This document shows, in pieces, positions 14,719 to 23,701 of a stretch of DNA of 37,160 nucleotides. Below the pieces are notes generated by a model. It was not told the DNA's origin. It did not search any database and saw only the letters and a list, made by a program, of their open reading frames with translations. This DNA is from an uncultured Ruminococcus sp. GTDB lineage: Bacteria > Bacillota > Clostridia > Oscillospirales > Ruminococcaceae. Numbering within the stretch: position 1 is the first letter of the stretch; every line of letters starts with the position of its first letter. Where the stretch lies: assembly GCF_937915125.1 (NCBI RefSeq), contig NZ_CALDMP010000055.1:1-37160 (forward strand). The letters run 5' to 3'. Made by a program: the position numbers and the translations under genes.

Positions 14719-15831
14719 TTGACTGCAAAAATCCAAACATTCTGCAAGGCACAGCCTGTACTGCTGATTTCTTTTCTGGCGGCAATTCTCACAATGCTGT
14801 TTGTACCGCCGGATCGCAGTTACTTGTCCTACTGTAATTACACCGTATTGATCCAATTGTTTTGTCTGATGATAGCAGTGGCAGGCTTTCGCAGTATTGG
14901 TGTATTTGAAACCGTGACAGACATGCTGCTGAAACGTGCAGGAACAATTCGAAAACTGGGATGGATCCTGACGTTGATTTGCTTTTTTTCATCCATGTTT
15001 GTGACAAACGATGTAGCGTTGCTGACTTTTATACCGCTGACGCTACTTTTATACAACCAGATCGCAGATGAAAAAAGCCGGATCCTGACCATCGTACTGG
15101 AAACCGCGGCTGCCAATCTCGGCAGTATGGTAACGCCTTTCGGAAATCCTCAGAATCTTTATTTATACGATATGTATCACCTGACTGTAACGGATTTTTT
15201 CCGCACCATGCTTCCTGCCGGGGTCATCAGTTTGATTTGTCTTGTATTGCTGGGTCTGCTTCTGCCAAAGACACCGTGTACTGCACCCCCAGCAGAGAGA
15301 AAACCCATTGCAAAATTGCACTGCACCGCATATGGCGCTTTGTTTCTTCTGTGTCTGCTGACTGTTTTCCGCATTATACCGGACTGGTGCTGTCTGATCA
15401 CAGCAATAGCGCTTCCTTTGGCGCTGGACAGAGGACTTTTCCGCAAAGCAGACTATGCACTTCTGGGAACCTTTGTGTGTTTCTTTGTCTTTGTGGGAAA
15501 TATCGCAAGAATCGACGTGGTAAGGGATTTTCTTTCGCGAATTCTGGCAGGCAGAGAAATACTGGTCTCTGCTCTTCTGTCCCAGGGAATCAGCAACGTT
15601 CCTGCCGCTGTAATGCTATCTGGCTTTACGGAACATGGAACAGAACTGCTTCTCGGCATCAATCTGGGTGGACTAGGAACCGTCATCGCCTCTCTTGCAA
15701 GCCTGATCTCCTTCCAGTTTTACAGGGTTTCACCACATGCAAATGCCAAAAGATACTTACTCACCTTTTCCACGGTCAACTTCGGAATGCTTGCGCTGCT
15801 TCTGCTTCTTGCATGGGTGGGAATTTTGTAA
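14719..15831 (+). CDS. SLC13/ArsB-type anion permease
   Basis: This polytopic inner-membrane protein has about 370 residues from the TTG at 14719, which lies six bases beyond an extended Shine-Dalgarno AAGGAGATGATC. The in-frame ATG at 14707 is part of that site and is less likely. About ten to eleven hydrophobic helices are visible. Ion-transporter superfamily signatures are VTNDVALLTFIPLTLLL, NLGSMVTPFGNPQNLYLY and, in the second half, SQGISNVPAAVMLSGF. This pattern fits SLC13/CitMHS/ArsB-like permeases (YbiR-type). Substrate is not predictable; sulfate, dicarboxylate or another anion are possible. It stands alone with its own promoter and terminator. Confidence 0.82.
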   Translation: MTAKIQTFCKAQPVLLISFLAAILTMLFVPPDRSYLSYCNYTVLIQLFCLMIAVAGFRSIGVFETVTDMLLKRAGTIRKLGWILTLICFFSSMFVTNDVALLTFIPLTLLLYNQIADEKSRILTIVLETAAANLGSMVTPFGNPQNLYLYDMYHLTVTDFFRTMLPAGVISLICLVLLGLLLPKTPCTAPPAERKPIAKLHCTAYGALFLLCLLTVFRIIPDWCCLITAIALPLALDRGLFRKADYALLGTFVCFFVFVGNIARIDVVRDFLSRILAGREILVSALLSQGISNVPAAVMLSGFTEHGTELLLGINLGGLGTVIASLASLISFQFYRVSPHANAKRYLLTFSTVNFGMLALLLLLAWVGIL

Positions 15832-15848
15832 AACTATGCCCGATTGAC

Positions 15849-15892
15849 AAAAAAATTCACAGTGGGACATGATTTCCACTGTGAATTTTTTT
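15849..15892. terminator. Strong bidirectional terminator hairpin
   Basis: AAAAAAATTCACAGTGG and CCACTGTGAATTTTTTT form a perfect stem around a ten-base loop, with A-tract and T-tract on both sides, so it can terminate in both directions. It closes the permease unit on the plus strand and could also stop the ABC-F/small-protein transcript on the minus strand. Confidence 0.92.
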
Positions 15893-16056
15893 AGGGCAAT
15901 ACTGCACAAAGATTGCACGTTAGATGCGTAGTCAGATGAAACAAAAAGCGCAGTGAATACTTTGTGTATTCACGAGCATTTTTATGAAATATGACGAAAA
16001 AGATGCAAGCATATGACGTGCAAAGCCGCTAGATGCTCTTTGTACGGTGTTGCCTT
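15893..16056. repeat. Palindromic repeat, long copy C
   Basis: This about 164-bp copy of the AAGGCAAyACCGCACAAAGA family has ends AGGGCAATACTGCAC and GTACGGTGTTGCCTT. It includes the internal hairpin GTGAATAC-tttgt-GTATTCAC shared with copies D and G. It is more diverged than those two. It lies between the convergent terminator and the small-protein stop. Confidence 0.88.
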
Positions 16057-16063
16057 AGTGTCC

Positions 16064-16258
16064 TTATTCCAAAAGAGAAAGTTCTGTTGTGTCACCTTCA
16101 TCCAGATGATTCTCTGTGAGATAGGCATCCGAGAGCTTTATCCAGTGTTCCGTCCCATCTGCATCCTGTATCAGAACACTGCACATGGGTCCCTGCCCTT
16201 CCGGCACGCCTTCGCAGCCGTAGTCGTCCTCGTCAATTTTTAGAATTCTATATTGCAT
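16064..16258 (-). CDS. Small acidic hypothetical protein downstream of the ABC-F gene
   Basis: This 64-residue soluble protein begins MQYRILKIDEDDYGCEGVPE and is rich in Asp and Glu. No domain is recognised with certainty. Its GGGGAG ribosome-binding site lies in the last codons of the ABC-F gene and its ATG is one base after that gene's stop, so the two are translationally coupled. The tight coupling suggests a partner role with the ABC-F ATPase, but this is inferred from position only. Confidence 0.75.
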   Translation of the reverse strand: MQYRILKIDEDDYGCEGVPEGQGPMCSVLIQDADGTEHWIKLSDAYLTENHLDEGDTTELSLLE

Positions 16259-16259
16259 A

Positions 16260-18053
16260 TCAAACTAACTCCCCATTTGCGATCCGTTCTGCAAGGTCAT
16301 TGAGGTATACCCATCTGTCCATCTTTTCGGCAAGCTGCTGTTCCAGACGATCTTTCTGTTCTGAGAGTTCCTGAAGCTTTACATAATCCGAAGAACAATT
16401 GGAAATTTCGGCTTCAGTATCTGCCAACTGTTGTTCAAGCCGGGCAATGTCATCGTCGATGGTTTCATATTCTCGCTGCTCTTTGAAAGAAAATTTCAAT
16501 TTCTTCTTACCGGTAAAAACACGTTCCTTCTTTTCGGTCTGTTTCTTTGGTTTATCTTCCGTATCTACGTTTTGCAGGGCTTTCTCCACATAGTCACTAT
16601 AATTGCCGTTGTATCGATTGACTGTGCCGTTGCCTTGCAATTCCCAGATCTCCGACGCCATTTTATCCAGAAAGTATCTGTCGTGGGAAATCGCAATCAC
16701 AGCACCGCTGAAATGGCTGAGATAATCTTCCAGAATGGTCAGCGTGGTAATGTCCAGGTCGTTTGTCGGCTCATCAAGTAGAAGAATGTTAGGCTCCGTC
16801 ATCAGTACTTTTAAGAGATACAATCTTTTTCGCTCTCCGCCGGACAGTTTTTCAATCCGATTCCACTGCAGTTCGGGCGTAAAAAGGAAACGTTCCAGCA
16901 TTTGTGCTGCCGTCACAGTACCGTCTGGTGTCCGTATGCGGTCGGCGGTTTCCCGGATATAATCAATGACCCGCTGGGTCGGATCCATGCTTTCGCATTC
17001 CTGTGAGAAATAGCCGATTTTTACGGTATCTCCCATTGTAATGGTTCCGTTGTCGGGCTGGAGTTCTCCTGCAATCATGCGGATCAGCGTAGACTTCCCT
17101 GCACCGTTCTGTCCCACAATACCGATCCTGGCATCTCTTGGAAGGATATAGGAAAAGTCCCGGAGCAGGGTTTTTCCGTCAATGGATTTGGAAAGCATTT
17201 CGAGTTCGATGGTCTTTTTTCCGAGTCTGGAGGAAACAGACTGCAATTGCAGCTGTTCTTTTTCCACCAGTTTTTCCCGGTTTTCCAGCGCATGAAACCG
17301 TTCGATCCTGTCTTTGGATTTTGTGCCCCGAGCACGAACGCCTCGCCGAATCCATTCCAGTTCCTGACGATATAGCGTACGGTTTTTGCGTTCTTTCGCT
17401 TCTGCATCTGCTTCCCGCTGGGCTTTTTGCTCCAGATAGAGACTATAATTACCTTCATATTCGTAGATCTTTCCATTGTCAACTTCCACGCTCTTACGAG
17501 TGATGCTGTTCAGAAAATAGCGGTCGTGCGTAACCATAACGATAGCACCGCGGTATTTTTTCAGCTGTTCTTCCAGCAGCTGTACCGTTTCGTTGTCAAT
17601 GTGGTTGGTGGGTTCGTCCAGCAGCAGTATATCGCTGGGCTGGATGAGTGCAGCGGCAATACCGGCACGTCTCTTCTCACCACCGGACAAGGTGCAGATC
17701 TCTCTGGTGTAGTCCGTGATGCCGAGCTTACCGAGAATGGATTTTGCCTCAAATTCCTTAGCTTCTTTCAAATCATCCGGCAGATGCAGCATAACTTGTT
17801 CCAGCACGCTGCCGTGGTCTTCAAATTCCGGTATCTGAGGCAGATAGGAGATCCTCACACCGTTTGTGCGGATGATTTCTCCGCTGTCGGATGTTTCTGC
17901 TCCGGCAAGAATTTTCAGAAAAGTGGATTTTCCTGTTCCATTTGTACCGATGATTCCGACCTTATCCCCTTCATTCAGAAAGAATGAAACATGATCCAGA
18001 ACCTTACGTTCCATATAGGTTTTAGAGATATTCTGCGCTGTGAGTAGTATCAT
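16260..18053 (-). CDS. ABC-F family ATPase (Uup-like)
   Basis: This 597-residue protein has two ABC cassettes and no membrane segments, as in ribosome-associated ABC-F proteins. Walker A motifs are GTNGTGKST and GQNGAGKST, signatures LSGGEKRRAG and LSGGERKRLY, and Walker B LLLDEPTN in both halves. The linker contains YRQELEWIRRGVRARGTKSK, the pattern of Uup. A charged coiled-coil C-terminal extension (about residues 500-590) also fits Uup. It probably acts on translating or stalled ribosomes. An antibiotic-protection role is possible but the linker is not of the long ARE type. Confidence 0.92.
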   Translation of the reverse strand: MILLTAQNISKTYMERKVLDHVSFFLNEGDKVGIIGTNGTGKSTFLKILAGAETSDSGEIIRTNGVRISYLPQIPEFEDHGSVLEQVMLHLPDDLKEAKEFEAKSILGKLGITDYTREICTLSGGEKRRAGIAAALIQPSDILLLDEPTNHIDNETVQLLEEQLKKYRGAIVMVTHDRYFLNSITRKSVEVDNGKIYEYEGNYSLYLEQKAQREADAEAKERKNRTLYRQELEWIRRGVRARGTKSKDRIERFHALENREKLVEKEQLQLQSVSSRLGKKTIELEMLSKSIDGKTLLRDFSYILPRDARIGIVGQNGAGKSTLIRMIAGELQPDNGTITMGDTVKIGYFSQECESMDPTQRVIDYIRETADRIRTPDGTVTAAQMLERFLFTPELQWNRIEKLSGGERKRLYLLKVLMTEPNILLLDEPTNDLDITTLTILEDYLSHFSGAVIAISHDRYFLDKMASEIWELQGNGTVNRYNGNYSDYVEKALQNVDTEDKPKKQTEKKERVFTGKKKLKFSFKEQREYETIDDDIARLEQQLADTEAEISNCSSDYVKLQELSEQKDRLEQQLAEKMDRWVYLNDLAERIANGELV

Positions 18054-18109
18054 GGGATGCTCCTTTATCGAAACGCTTACACCGTATCGGTATATATTTT
18101 ATCATGCAA

Positions 18110-18146
18110 CAAAGGCATATCAGGTTTTCGCTCTGATATGCCTTTT
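18110..18146 (-). promoter_or_regulatory. Stem-loop at the 5' end of the ABC-F transcript
   Basis: AAAGGCATATCAG and CTGATATGCCTTTT form a perfect 13-bp stem with a nine-base loop. It starts within a few bases of the predicted +1 of the ABC-F promoter, so the mRNA would begin with this hairpin. On the minus strand only three T follow, so it is a poor intrinsic terminator. It may stabilise the 5' end or take part in attenuation. Confidence 0.6.
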
Positions 18147-18148
18147 AG

Positions 18149-18177
18149 AGTATACAACAATAAGAATAAAATGTCAA
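18149..18177 (-). promoter_or_regulatory. Promoter of the ABC-F gene
   Basis: On the minus strand TTGACA (18177-18172) and TATACT (18154-18149) are 17 bases apart. It lies between the nitroreductase stop and the ABC-F start, so the ABC-F gene is its own unit. Confidence 0.85.
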
Positions 18178-18237
18178 GCTCAGGAGCAGCGGAAATCAAT
18201 TTCTGTTGTTTTCCAAACAACTCTTCCGCCATTCCGG

Positions 18238-18768
18238 TCAATTCCAGTATATCTGGTCATTTTTTCTAGGGGCAGGCTCAGGCAGTGTGCCGATTCCATA
18301 GCCCAGAATGCAGAATCCCACACCCCGGTATTCATCTGAAATATGCCACTGCTGCAAAAGTGCTTTTCCTTCTTCGCTGTCGAAGATCTGCCGCGCCCGG
18401 TGAATCCAGCAGCTGCCCAATCCCAATGCATATGCCGCATTCATCATGGCACCAATGGCAAGACTACCGTCCTCCACCCATGTCGATGCAGTGGAATCCG
18501 CCAGCACTGCCACAGCCACAGGTGCACCATAAAATGGATCGCTTTCCGTCCCCAGAATCGCTGCGTTCATTTTAGAAAGCTTGTGCAGCAGTTCCGGTTC
18601 TTGTACGACCACAAATTTTGTTGACATGCGGTTCCGTCCAGTGGGGGCATATTGTCCTGCTGTGAGAATCCTCCCCAGCTTTTCCCGTTCCACTGGTTTG
18701 GTACTGTCATAGCTGCGAACACTCCGCCGGGTGCAGAGTGCGTGCAGCACTGCATTTTTTTCGTACAT
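18238..18768 (-). CDS. Nitroreductase-family FMN oxidoreductase
   Basis: This 176-residue protein has the nitroreductase pattern. It contains the FMN-binding TRRSVRSYDSTKPVEREKL, then AGQYAPTGRNRMSTKFVVV, then LAIGAMMNAAYALGLGSCWI and the C-terminal GYGIGTLPEPAPRKND. It likely uses NAD(P)H to reduce a small organic substrate that cannot be named from sequence. It starts six bases after the metallo-beta-lactamase gene and is the last gene of a GH9-led run. Confidence 0.93.
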   Translation of the reverse strand: MYEKNAVLHALCTRRSVRSYDSTKPVEREKLGRILTAGQYAPTGRNRMSTKFVVVQEPELLHKLSKMNAAILGTESDPFYGAPVAVAVLADSTASTWVEDGSLAIGAMMNAAYALGLGSCWIHRARQIFDSEEGKALLQQWHISDEYRGVGFCILGYGIGTLPEPAPRKNDQIYWN

Positions 18769-18774
18769 GTTTCA

Positions 18775-20367
18775 TTACCTTCTTTCCCATTTGGAGCAAA
18801 GTTCGCCCAGCTGATCTGCCATTTTTGCCAGTTCCTTATTGGAAAGCCCCCGGCTGTTTTGCACCAATGCAGTCAGCCGGTTGAGTGTCTGTGTCAGACG
18901 GTCATAGGTCATTGCGCTGCGCCGAGGCTTTTGCGCAATGGGAACAGGCTGGGCATCCAGAATGATCTTGCCCGATGCGATATCAAATTCCGCACCGCTG
19001 TAAGGTGCATAGGCATCCAGCCCATAATCCAGCCAGAGCTTATCCCGGAGCGCATCCGCAGATTCTGCTGCGCCATGGATAACGAATACCTTTTGCACAC
19101 CGTGAATGGCATTGACCCAGGAAAGCAGTCCCTTCTGGTCTGCATGCCCGCTCATGCCCTGGAGTTGGACGATCTGTGCGCTCACTTGCACGGTCTCGCC
19201 GAACAATGTCACAGTTTTTGCGCCTTCCACAATACGTCTGCCCAGAGAGCCTTCTGCCTGATAGCCAACAAATAAGATCGTATTTTCCGGCTTCCAGAGA
19301 TTGTGCTTGAGATGATGCTTGATGCGTCCGGCTTCGCACATGCCACTGGCAGAGAGAATGACCTTAGGACGTTTATCCGCATTGATTGCCTTGGAAGCAT
19401 CGCTCGTCACTGCCGGAATCAGCCCGGAAACACCGATAGGATTTTCTCCACGCTGTACATAAGCTAGCGCTTCTTCGTCGAAGCAGCTTTCCTTGTTGCG
19501 CATAAAGATCTCTGTTGCTTCAATTGCCAGAGGACTGTCCATATAAATGGGGAAATCTCCGTATTCCGGCAGCAGATTTTCATCTTTGATCTGCTTGAAA
19601 TAATAGAGCATTTCCTGCGTACGACCTACGGCAAAGGAAGGGATAATGACGCTGCCGCCTCTGGAAAAGGTATCCCGCAGCACCTGCACCAGCCCAGGCA
19701 GATATCCCTTGGGCTTTTCGTGAAGCCGGTTTCCATAGGTGGATTCCATGATCACATAATCCGCTTCCTGGGGTACCTGGGGATCGCGGATCAGCGGCTG
19801 ATTGAGATTACCGATATCACCGGAAAAAACCAGTTTCTTGGTTACGCCGTTTTCCGTAAGCCAAATTTCAATGCTGGAGGAACCCAGAAGATGCCCTGCA
19901 TCCACAAACCGAACCTCCATCCCCGGAAACAGCGTGAACCGTTCGTCATACCGATGGGAAACGAATAATTCCAGCGCACCCAATGCCTCTTTCATGGTAT
20001 ACAGCGGAACATAGGGTTCACCACCCTTGCGCATTGCCTTGCGGTTGCGCCACTCCGCCTCGAATTCCTGGATATGTGCACTATCCCGAAGCATGATCTC
20101 ACAGAGGGACACTGTGGCAGCAGTCGCATGGACCTCGCCGGAAAACCCTCCGGCATAGAGCAGAGGCAAAAGACCGGAGTGGTCAATGTGGGCATGGGTC
20201 AGCAGAACATAGTCAATATTTCCCGGTGCACAGGGGATCTTGACATTTTCATAGGTATCTCTCCCCTGTTCCATGCCGAAGTCCACCAGAATACGTCTGC
20301 CGCAGACTTCCAGGTAGGTACAGCTGCCAGTGACTTCATGGGTTGCGCCAATAAAAGTCATTTTCAT
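18775..20367 (-). CDS. Metallo-beta-lactamase/beta-CASP RNase-like protein
   Basis: The protein is 530 residues from ATG at 20367, which follows AAAGGAG by eight bases; the open frame runs further upstream but overlaps the gtrA gene. Metal ligands are THAHIDHSG, the histidine in AGHLLGSSSIEIW and Asp in FSGDIGN. The beta-CASP part includes ESTYGNRLHE, SASGMCEAGRIKHHLKHNL and GHADQKG, as in archaeal/bacterial CPSF-like exonucleases. A role in RNA processing is likely. The C-terminal about 60 residues form a charged tail. It sits between gtrA and the nitroreductase, with 25- and 6-base gaps. Confidence 0.92.
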   Translation of the reverse strand: MKMTFIGATHEVTGSCTYLEVCGRRILVDFGMEQGRDTYENVKIPCAPGNIDYVLLTHAHIDHSGLLPLLYAGGFSGEVHATAATVSLCEIMLRDSAHIQEFEAEWRNRKAMRKGGEPYVPLYTMKEALGALELFVSHRYDERFTLFPGMEVRFVDAGHLLGSSSIEIWLTENGVTKKLVFSGDIGNLNQPLIRDPQVPQEADYVIMESTYGNRLHEKPKGYLPGLVQVLRDTFSRGGSVIIPSFAVGRTQEMLYYFKQIKDENLLPEYGDFPIYMDSPLAIEATEIFMRNKESCFDEEALAYVQRGENPIGVSGLIPAVTSDASKAINADKRPKVILSASGMCEAGRIKHHLKHNLWKPENTILFVGYQAEGSLGRRIVEGAKTVTLFGETVQVSAQIVQLQGMSGHADQKGLLSWVNAIHGVQKVFVIHGAAESADALRDKLWLDYGLDAYAPYSGAEFDIASGKIILDAQPVPIAQKPRRSAMTYDRLTQTLNRLTALVQNSRGLSNKELAKMADQLGELCSKWERR

Positions 20368-20392
20368 AGGGATCACTCCTTTCCATGGGGAA

Positions 20393-20893
20393 TCATTTTT
20401 TACTGAAGAGCAGATATTTCCGTGCAAAGAAATTCCAGAGGAATGCCACAACGGCAGAGACCACCTTGCCCATGATCTGATATGCGCTGGTGATGTCAGC
20501 CAGGGTGCATTCAAACAGCTTTGTGATGCCTAGCGTCAGAAGCAATCCCACCACGCCAATGGCAGCAAATGCCAGAAATTCTGTCAGCCGGGACTGCATT
20601 TTCGACGTATGGAAGATCCAGAAGGTACTGAGGAAGTAGTTCGCCAGCAGACCAGCAACGAAAGAGAGTCCGTTTGCCAGAACAGCAAACCGCTGATCAA
20701 ACACCAGGAAAAACAGCAGTGTTGACAATCCCCAGTCTATAATGGTCGCCCCGCCGCCCACAAAGCAATAGCGGAAAAACTGTATCAGTGTATTTTCAGT
20801 ATCTCCGGCAAACAACCGCCCGAATTGCCGCTTTCGCAGAATATCAAGCAGTTCCTGAAAATTGCCGGTTTGTGATGTATTCTTTTGTTTCAT
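20393..20893 (-). CDS. GtrA-family membrane protein
   Basis: This 166-residue protein has four predicted membrane helices and GtrA signatures: FFRYCFVGGGATIIDWGLSTLL near the start, NGLSFVAGLLANYFLSTFWIF in the middle and KVVSAVVAFLWNFFARKYLLF at the end. GtrA proteins take part in moving lipid-linked sugars across the membrane for cell-surface glycosylation. It starts 15 bases after the GH9 stop, with AAAGGA as ribosome-binding site and no terminator between them, so both are probably on one mRNA. Confidence 0.92.
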   Translation of the reverse strand: MKQKNTSQTGNFQELLDILRKRQFGRLFAGDTENTLIQFFRYCFVGGGATIIDWGLSTLLFFLVFDQRFAVLANGLSFVAGLLANYFLSTFWIFHTSKMQSRLTEFLAFAAIGVVGLLLTLGITKLFECTLADITSAYQIMGKVVSAVVAFLWNFFARKYLLFSKK

Positions 20894-20908
20894 AGAAGAT
20901 CCTTTGCC

Positions 20909-23488
20909 TTATGATTCTGTCGGCAGTGAACTGATCAGATGTACCAGGAACTTCAGCAATGCAATGGAATCATCTGATCCCAGTTCACCATTGGCATTAC
21001 AATCTGCATTTTTCGATGCTTTTTCACTCAGCTGTACCGCACCGGCAGCTGCTTTGTTCAGAAGAACCGCATCTGTAATATCCACTCTGCCATCCAGGTT
21101 GACATCACCGTACAGTGTACCATCAGGTACAGGTTCAGCCGTACTGCTTTCTACGGGTTTTACAGTAGTCTCTGTAGAATTTGCAGAAGAAACAGTGGTG
21201 GTTTCTGTTTGCTGAGAAACAAAGGTCTCTGTCTGGGATTCTGTTGTCTTTTCAGAAGAGCTCGTTGTCGTAGCTGTGGTGGTAGTTGTTGTAGTTGTAG
21301 TTGTAGTAGTTGTTGTTTGGGTAGCTGTCGTTGTTTCAGAAGGCGTTGTATTCTCTGGCTTTGTGCCGTCCGGTTCAATACCGCCAACCAGTACGCCGTC
21401 AGAGTAAACACAGATATAATCCGTCCGTGTCTCCGAGCCGTCCTGATAGGTATCAATACATTTGGTAATGCCCTGATAGCTCCAGTCATTGGTGGGATCC
21501 CAGGTGTCGCCATAGTAGAAACCAACGGTAAACTGATATTTTTTGTTGGAGTTTGCGATTTTATAGCCGTCCCACTTGACTTCGACATAATAAATATTCG
21601 GATCAAAACTTGCATCAAATTGATACGGTCCGGAGATAATGCCATCAGCCGGTGCTGCTTCTACACTCGCCTGGTCGTAAAGCTCTGAACCAGTCACCAG
21701 ACTGATATTGGACTTGTCGCTGAGTTCCTCAATGCTGAAATAGTACCGCATGGAGAGATCTGTCTTTGGCGTTGTAGAATCAGTGCGCATCTGAATTGCC
21801 AGTTTTGTCACGCCGGCGCCGCTGGTCTGGATATCATCTACGGCATAAGCATCTACCCAGAAATCGTTTCCGCCGGAATCATTTCCAGTGTCCGATTTGG
21901 GCGGAAAATCCGGTGTGATCTCCATACTATCAGTTCCATAGTACGCATACAGACCGGCACAGGCACCGACAAATGCAGCATTATAGTCGATGGTTACCTC
22001 ATTATAGATCCAATCCGCAGTGATATCGTTGTGCTGATCCTGTGCATCCGGACCACCTACCAGGGCACCATACAGTACATAGCGCTGTTCATCGGTATCC
22101 TCGCACTTTGTCAGACCAGATGCGGCACGATGGTGCGGGAATTTTGCTGCGTTTTCATTATAGCCAACCACATAAGGACGGTTCAGCGGATTGTCACCCA
22201 GAATGTACTCCATCTGACCCTTTGCCCAATCGCTGAATTTAGAAGGCTGACCGTTGTTGTTATATTTATCATACACCAATGCCATGAGCTGTGCAGCAGT
22301 GTTGTATCTTGCAGATCCCCAGGTATTCAGCCAGAAATAACCAGCCGGTGTAATGGTACCCACGCCGCCGGTCATATATTTGTCGATGGCTTCGGCAACA
22401 GAACTCCAGCAATCCATTTCCTCATAAGGGCTCTTCCCTGCTGCTTCCTTGTATTCATCAATGAAATTCGGATACTGTTCGCTGACGATCTCGCCCAGAA
22501 TGCACTGTACACCGCCCCACATGTCGTTCCAGCAGTATACATAACACGGTGCTGCATAGTAGTCGTAATAGGGGAAGATTTCCTCCAGGTAATGGTGATC
22601 TCCGGTGATCTTATACATCCAGGCAGCTGCCCAGCAGTAGTCATCCTCCCACTTTGAGGATTGATAATACTGTTTCGGACCATCCGCATTATCACTGAGC
22701 TGTTTTTCGTGTGTTTCAGCGAAATTGAACAGCGCAAGTGCATAATCCAGAGACTTTTCTGCATATTCCGGATCAGTGTCCTTGAAATTCAGATAGTTGA
22801 TAGCAAGTGAAGCTGCCGCAGAAGCCACATAATCGGTCTGAGGCTTTTCTTCTGTCAGGAAAAATGCCGGTCGATCCATATCATCGATCTCAGGTGCATT
22901 CCAGTAAGCATGGTCAATATCGCCGTCACCCACCTGGTAGCAGTGTGCGATCACATTGCCACTTTCATCCAGGAATGTACACTTCATCAGATAGTCGTTA
23001 AAATAACGCAGAATCGTTTCAATGTGGTCGTCCTGTCCGGTCTTGACATAGGAATCCCGAAATTCGTAATATCCCCAGCCCAGTGTTGCAGCGGAATAGT
23101 TTTCCGGCATACCGAATTTTACATGGTCACCAGCATCGTGGAAGCCGCCGGAAACGTCAATATAACCGTCTCCGTCCGGATCGAGAATATCCTTGTACTG
23201 CGTCAGAAAGCTCTCGCTCAGATTGGTGGCAGTACTGTTCATTTCCACTTGTGCATCGTAAGTATGGCAGTCGCCTCTCCAGTTGTAGCGGTCATTTTCG
23301 CTGACACCAGTACCGCACATGTTGCCGTCATAGAAATAGATGGAATATTGCAGCGCGCGTGCAAAATTCGCCTCTTCATCAGCTGCACTGACAGCTGATG
23401 GTGCAAGACTGCCGCAAATCCCCACAAGCATCGCACTGCTGACGAGAAGCGAGATCAGACGCTTTTTACCGTGATGGTTTTGTTTCAT
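20909..23488 (-). CDS. Cellulosomal GH9 cellulase: GH9-CBM3c-linker-dockerin
   Basis: The 859-residue start at 23488 follows AAAGGAA and gives a signal peptide ending PSAVSAADE. Residues about 40-520 are a GH9 catalytic domain with GGFHDAGDHVKFGMP (catalytic base aspartates near 116), the substrate His in FPHHRAASG and the acid Glu in NEVTIDYNAAFVGACAGL (about residue 500). Residues about 535-680 form a family 3c cellulose-binding module (FWDPTNDWSYQGI-like end), which makes such enzymes processive endoglucanases. A Thr/Ser/Glu-rich linker with a long Thr run covers about 708-790. A type I dockerin (GDVNLDGRVDITDAVLLNKA) closes the protein. It leads a run with gtrA, beta-CASP and nitroreductase genes. 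Confidence 0.96.
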   Translation of the reverse strand: MKQNHHGKKRLISLLVSSAMLVGICGSLAPSAVSAADEEANFARALQYSIYFYDGNMCGTGVSENDRYNWRGDCHTYDAQVEMNSTATNLSESFLTQYKDILDPDGDGYIDVSGGFHDAGDHVKFGMPENYSAATLGWGYYEFRDSYVKTGQDDHIETILRYFNDYLMKCTFLDESGNVIAHCYQVGDGDIDHAYWNAPEIDDMDRPAFFLTEEKPQTDYVASAAASLAINYLNFKDTDPEYAEKSLDYALALFNFAETHEKQLSDNADGPKQYYQSSKWEDDYCWAAAWMYKITGDHHYLEEIFPYYDYYAAPCYVYCWNDMWGGVQCILGEIVSEQYPNFIDEYKEAAGKSPYEEMDCWSSVAEAIDKYMTGGVGTITPAGYFWLNTWGSARYNTAAQLMALVYDKYNNNGQPSKFSDWAKGQMEYILGDNPLNRPYVVGYNENAAKFPHHRAASGLTKCEDTDEQRYVLYGALVGGPDAQDQHNDITADWIYNEVTIDYNAAFVGACAGLYAYYGTDSMEITPDFPPKSDTGNDSGGNDFWVDAYAVDDIQTSGAGVTKLAIQMRTDSTTPKTDLSMRYYFSIEELSDKSNISLVTGSELYDQASVEAAPADGIISGPYQFDASFDPNIYYVEVKWDGYKIANSNKKYQFTVGFYYGDTWDPTNDWSYQGITKCIDTYQDGSETRTDYICVYSDGVLVGGIEPDGTKPENTTPSETTTATQTTTTTTTTTTTTTTATTTSSSEKTTESQTETFVSQQTETTTVSSANSTETTVKPVESSTAEPVPDGTLYGDVNLDGRVDITDAVLLNKAAAGAVQLSEKASKNADCNANGELGSDDSIALLKFLVHLISSLPTES

Positions 23489-23537
23489 ATCACATTTCCT
23501 TTCTTGATCGAGTAGATTTTGAAATTCGATTATAATC

Positions 23538-23566
23538 ATTATAAGTCATTTTTGCGGAATTGTCAA
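23538..23566 (-). promoter_or_regulatory. Promoter of the GH9-led gene run
   Basis: On the minus strand TTGACA (23566-23561) and TATAAT (23543-23538) are 17 bases apart. No other promoter as good was seen before the nitroreductase. Confidence 0.88.
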
Positions 23567-23619
23567 CAGTTTTTTCCTTATGAGATTATTGTTTTTTGTT
23601 AAAAGTGCAGTGAAAACAG

Positions 23620-23649
23620 AAAAGATGCCGCATCGAACGGCATCTTTTC
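23620..23649 (-). terminator. Terminator downstream of the GGDEF gene
   Basis: GAAAAGATGCCG and CGGCATCTTTTC form a perfect stem with a seven-base loop. On the minus strand a T-run (TTTTCTGTTTTC) follows. It separates the GGDEF gene from the GH9 promoter. Confidence 0.85.
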
Positions 23650-23701
23650 AACAGTGGATAAAGTTATTTGATCATTTGGAAATGGAAGTGTGCGGTAATA
23701 G

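Noticed and set aside
15893..16056. Possible CRISPR array or tRNA-like structure in the repeat regions
   Set aside because: Copies are dispersed rather than regularly spaced with unique spacers, and no Cas gene or cloverleaf is present.
21120..21370. Low-complexity tract in the GH9 gene as a possible microsatellite or phase-variable repeat
   Set aside because: It encodes an in-frame Thr/Ser-rich linker of the kind expected between CBM and dockerin, and the codons vary (ACA, ACT, ACG, ACC) rather than forming a pure simple repeat.
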